Shown here piece after piece: positions 6,245 through 7,087 of a stretch of DNA of 7,087 nt. This DNA is from Pseudomonadota bacterium (GTDB taxonomy: Bacteria; Pseudomonadota; Gammaproteobacteria; JAKAQQ01), in NCBI GenBank assembly GCA_021852325.1, contig JAJZNM010000076.1:1-7087 (forward strand). The letters are read 5' to 3'. Numbering within the stretch: position 1 is the first letter of the stretch; each line of letters starts with the position of its first letter. The position numbers were made by a program, and so were the translations under genes. The notes under the pieces were generated by a model that was not told where the DNA came from, did no database searches, and saw only the letters and a list, made by a program, of their open reading frames with translations.

Positions 6245-6293
6245 GGTTTGGGGTGAATAATCCCGGGATCGGCTGGGACATCCAGCGCGCTGT

Positions 6294-7087
6294 TCATGGG
6301 CTGGCACGAAGGAGCTGGTCGGCCAGGGCCCGGCAATCGGGCATTCCCAGGGTTTCTCCTTCGTAGGCGGACCCGGTGAGGATTTCATGGCCTTCCTCGG
6401 TGACGAGAATCGTATGCTCCCACTGGGCCGAAAGCGAGTGATCCCGGGTCACGACGGTCCAGCCGTCTGGAAGCGTCTTCACGTAACGTTTCCCCGCGTT
6501 GAGCATGGGTTCGATCGTGAACACCATCCCAGGCAGGAGCTCGACACCCGTCCCGGGATGGCCATAGTGGAGCACCTGGGGGTCTTCGTGGAACACCTGG
6601 CCGATGCCGTGTCCGCAGTACTCCCGGACCACGGATACGCCGGTCGTGTCAGCATAGCGCTCGATCACGCATCCAATGTCGCCGAGATGCCGTCCGGGAG
6701 CAACGGCCTCGATGCCCAAAAACAGCGCGCGGCGGGTGGTCTCAACCAGGCGGCGGGCCAGGATGCTCGGTTCTCCCACAAAGTACATCCGGCTCGCATC
6801 TCCATGCCAGCCATCCAGGATCACCGTGATGTCGACGTTCACGATATCGCCGGTTTTGAGCTTCTTGGGGCCGGGGATGCCATGGCAGACGACCTGATTG
6901 ACGGACGTGCAGATCGATTTCGGGAACCCGCGGTAGTGGAGCGGGGCGGGACGCCCACCGCGCTTGACGATGTAGTCATGACAGAGGTCGTTGAGTTCAT
7001 CGGTCGTCACCCCGGGGCGGATCGCACCGCCCACGAGATTCAGGGTCTCGGCCGTGACCTGGCAGGCGCGTCTCATCGCATCCTGCT
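6294..7087 (-). CDS. map: Type I methionine aminopeptidase Map (5' end outside the window)
   Basis: Map removes the initiator methionine from nascent proteins and is generally essential. The gene runs off the right edge. The in-frame ATG at 7076 is internal, because the reading frame continues upstream (Q-D-A before M-R-R-A) and the alignment to E. coli Map needs about 13 more residues. Counting from that Met, the dinuclear metal ligands are D82 (VDITVI), D93 (HGDAS), H156 (YCGHGIG), E189 (FTIEPM) and E220 (WEHTI). Substrate-site H65 (VVCHGIP) and H163 (VFHEDP) are also present. This set is complete, so the visible part is functional in appearance. The C terminus is about 10 residues longer than in E. 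coli. dapC follows, and glnD, a common neighbour of map, is absent. Confidence 0.96.
   Translation of the reverse strand, partial: QDAMRRACQVTAETLNLVGGAIRPGVTTDELNDLCHDYIVKRGGRPAPLHYRGFPKSICTSVNQVVCHGIPGPKKLKTGDIVNVDITVILDGWHGDASRMYFVGEPSILARRLVETTRRALFLGIEAVAPGRHLGDIGCVIERYADTTGVSVVREYCGHGIGQVFHEDPQVLHYGHPGTGVELLPGMVFTIEPMLNAGKRYVKTLPDGWTVVTRDHSLSAQWEHTILVTEEGHEILTGSAYEGETLGMPDCRALADQLLRASP

Noticed and set aside
6260..6269. 10-bp palindrome ATCCCGGGAT between map and dapC as an operator
   Set aside because: GATCCCGG-type strings recur throughout the window, and no promoter element accompanies it.

Overview
The window is a GC-rich, gene-dense bacterial chromosome segment, most like a proteobacterium and probably gammaproteobacterial or a near relative. 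The evidence is the succinylase-type lysine genes, a type I methionine aminopeptidase, PhoU, DsbB and an ornithine-lipid gene pair, all with proteobacterial-type motifs. I cannot name the genus. All recognisable genes look intact and share the same composition. I see no mobile element, CRISPR array, tRNA or rRNA.

Left end (1-178): a probable gene tail or leader, a strong intrinsic terminator (72-101), then the control region of the first operon. That region has an extended -10 promoter element inside an 8-bp-arm inverted repeat (123-148) and a good ribosome binding site.

Plus-strand unit (179-3042): olsB and olsA overlap by 8 bp and should make ornithine lipid, a phosphorus-free membrane lipid. 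phoU follows after 12 bp and dsbB after a further 4 bp. The spacing suggests one transcript joining phosphate-independent membrane lipid synthesis, a negative regulator of phosphate uptake and signalling, and the inner-membrane enzyme that reoxidises the periplasmic disulfide machinery.

Minus-strand unit (7087-3059): map, cut by the right edge, is followed by dapC, dapD and dapE. These three encode consecutive steps of the succinylase branch of diaminopimelate and lysine synthesis: DapD succinylates tetrahydrodipicolinate, DapC transaminates the product and DapE removes the succinyl group. dapC and dapD share one base in a TGATG junction, and dapD and dapE are 9 bp apart. The glnD gene that often lies next to map in gammaproteobacteria is absent here. 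The two units converge with only 16 bp between dsbB and dapE.

I found no clear undescribed system. The points most worth a second look are the ols-phoU-dsbB grouping, the inverted repeat over the olsB promoter, alternative RNA pairings around the leftmost terminator, and the map-dapC junction lacking glnD.
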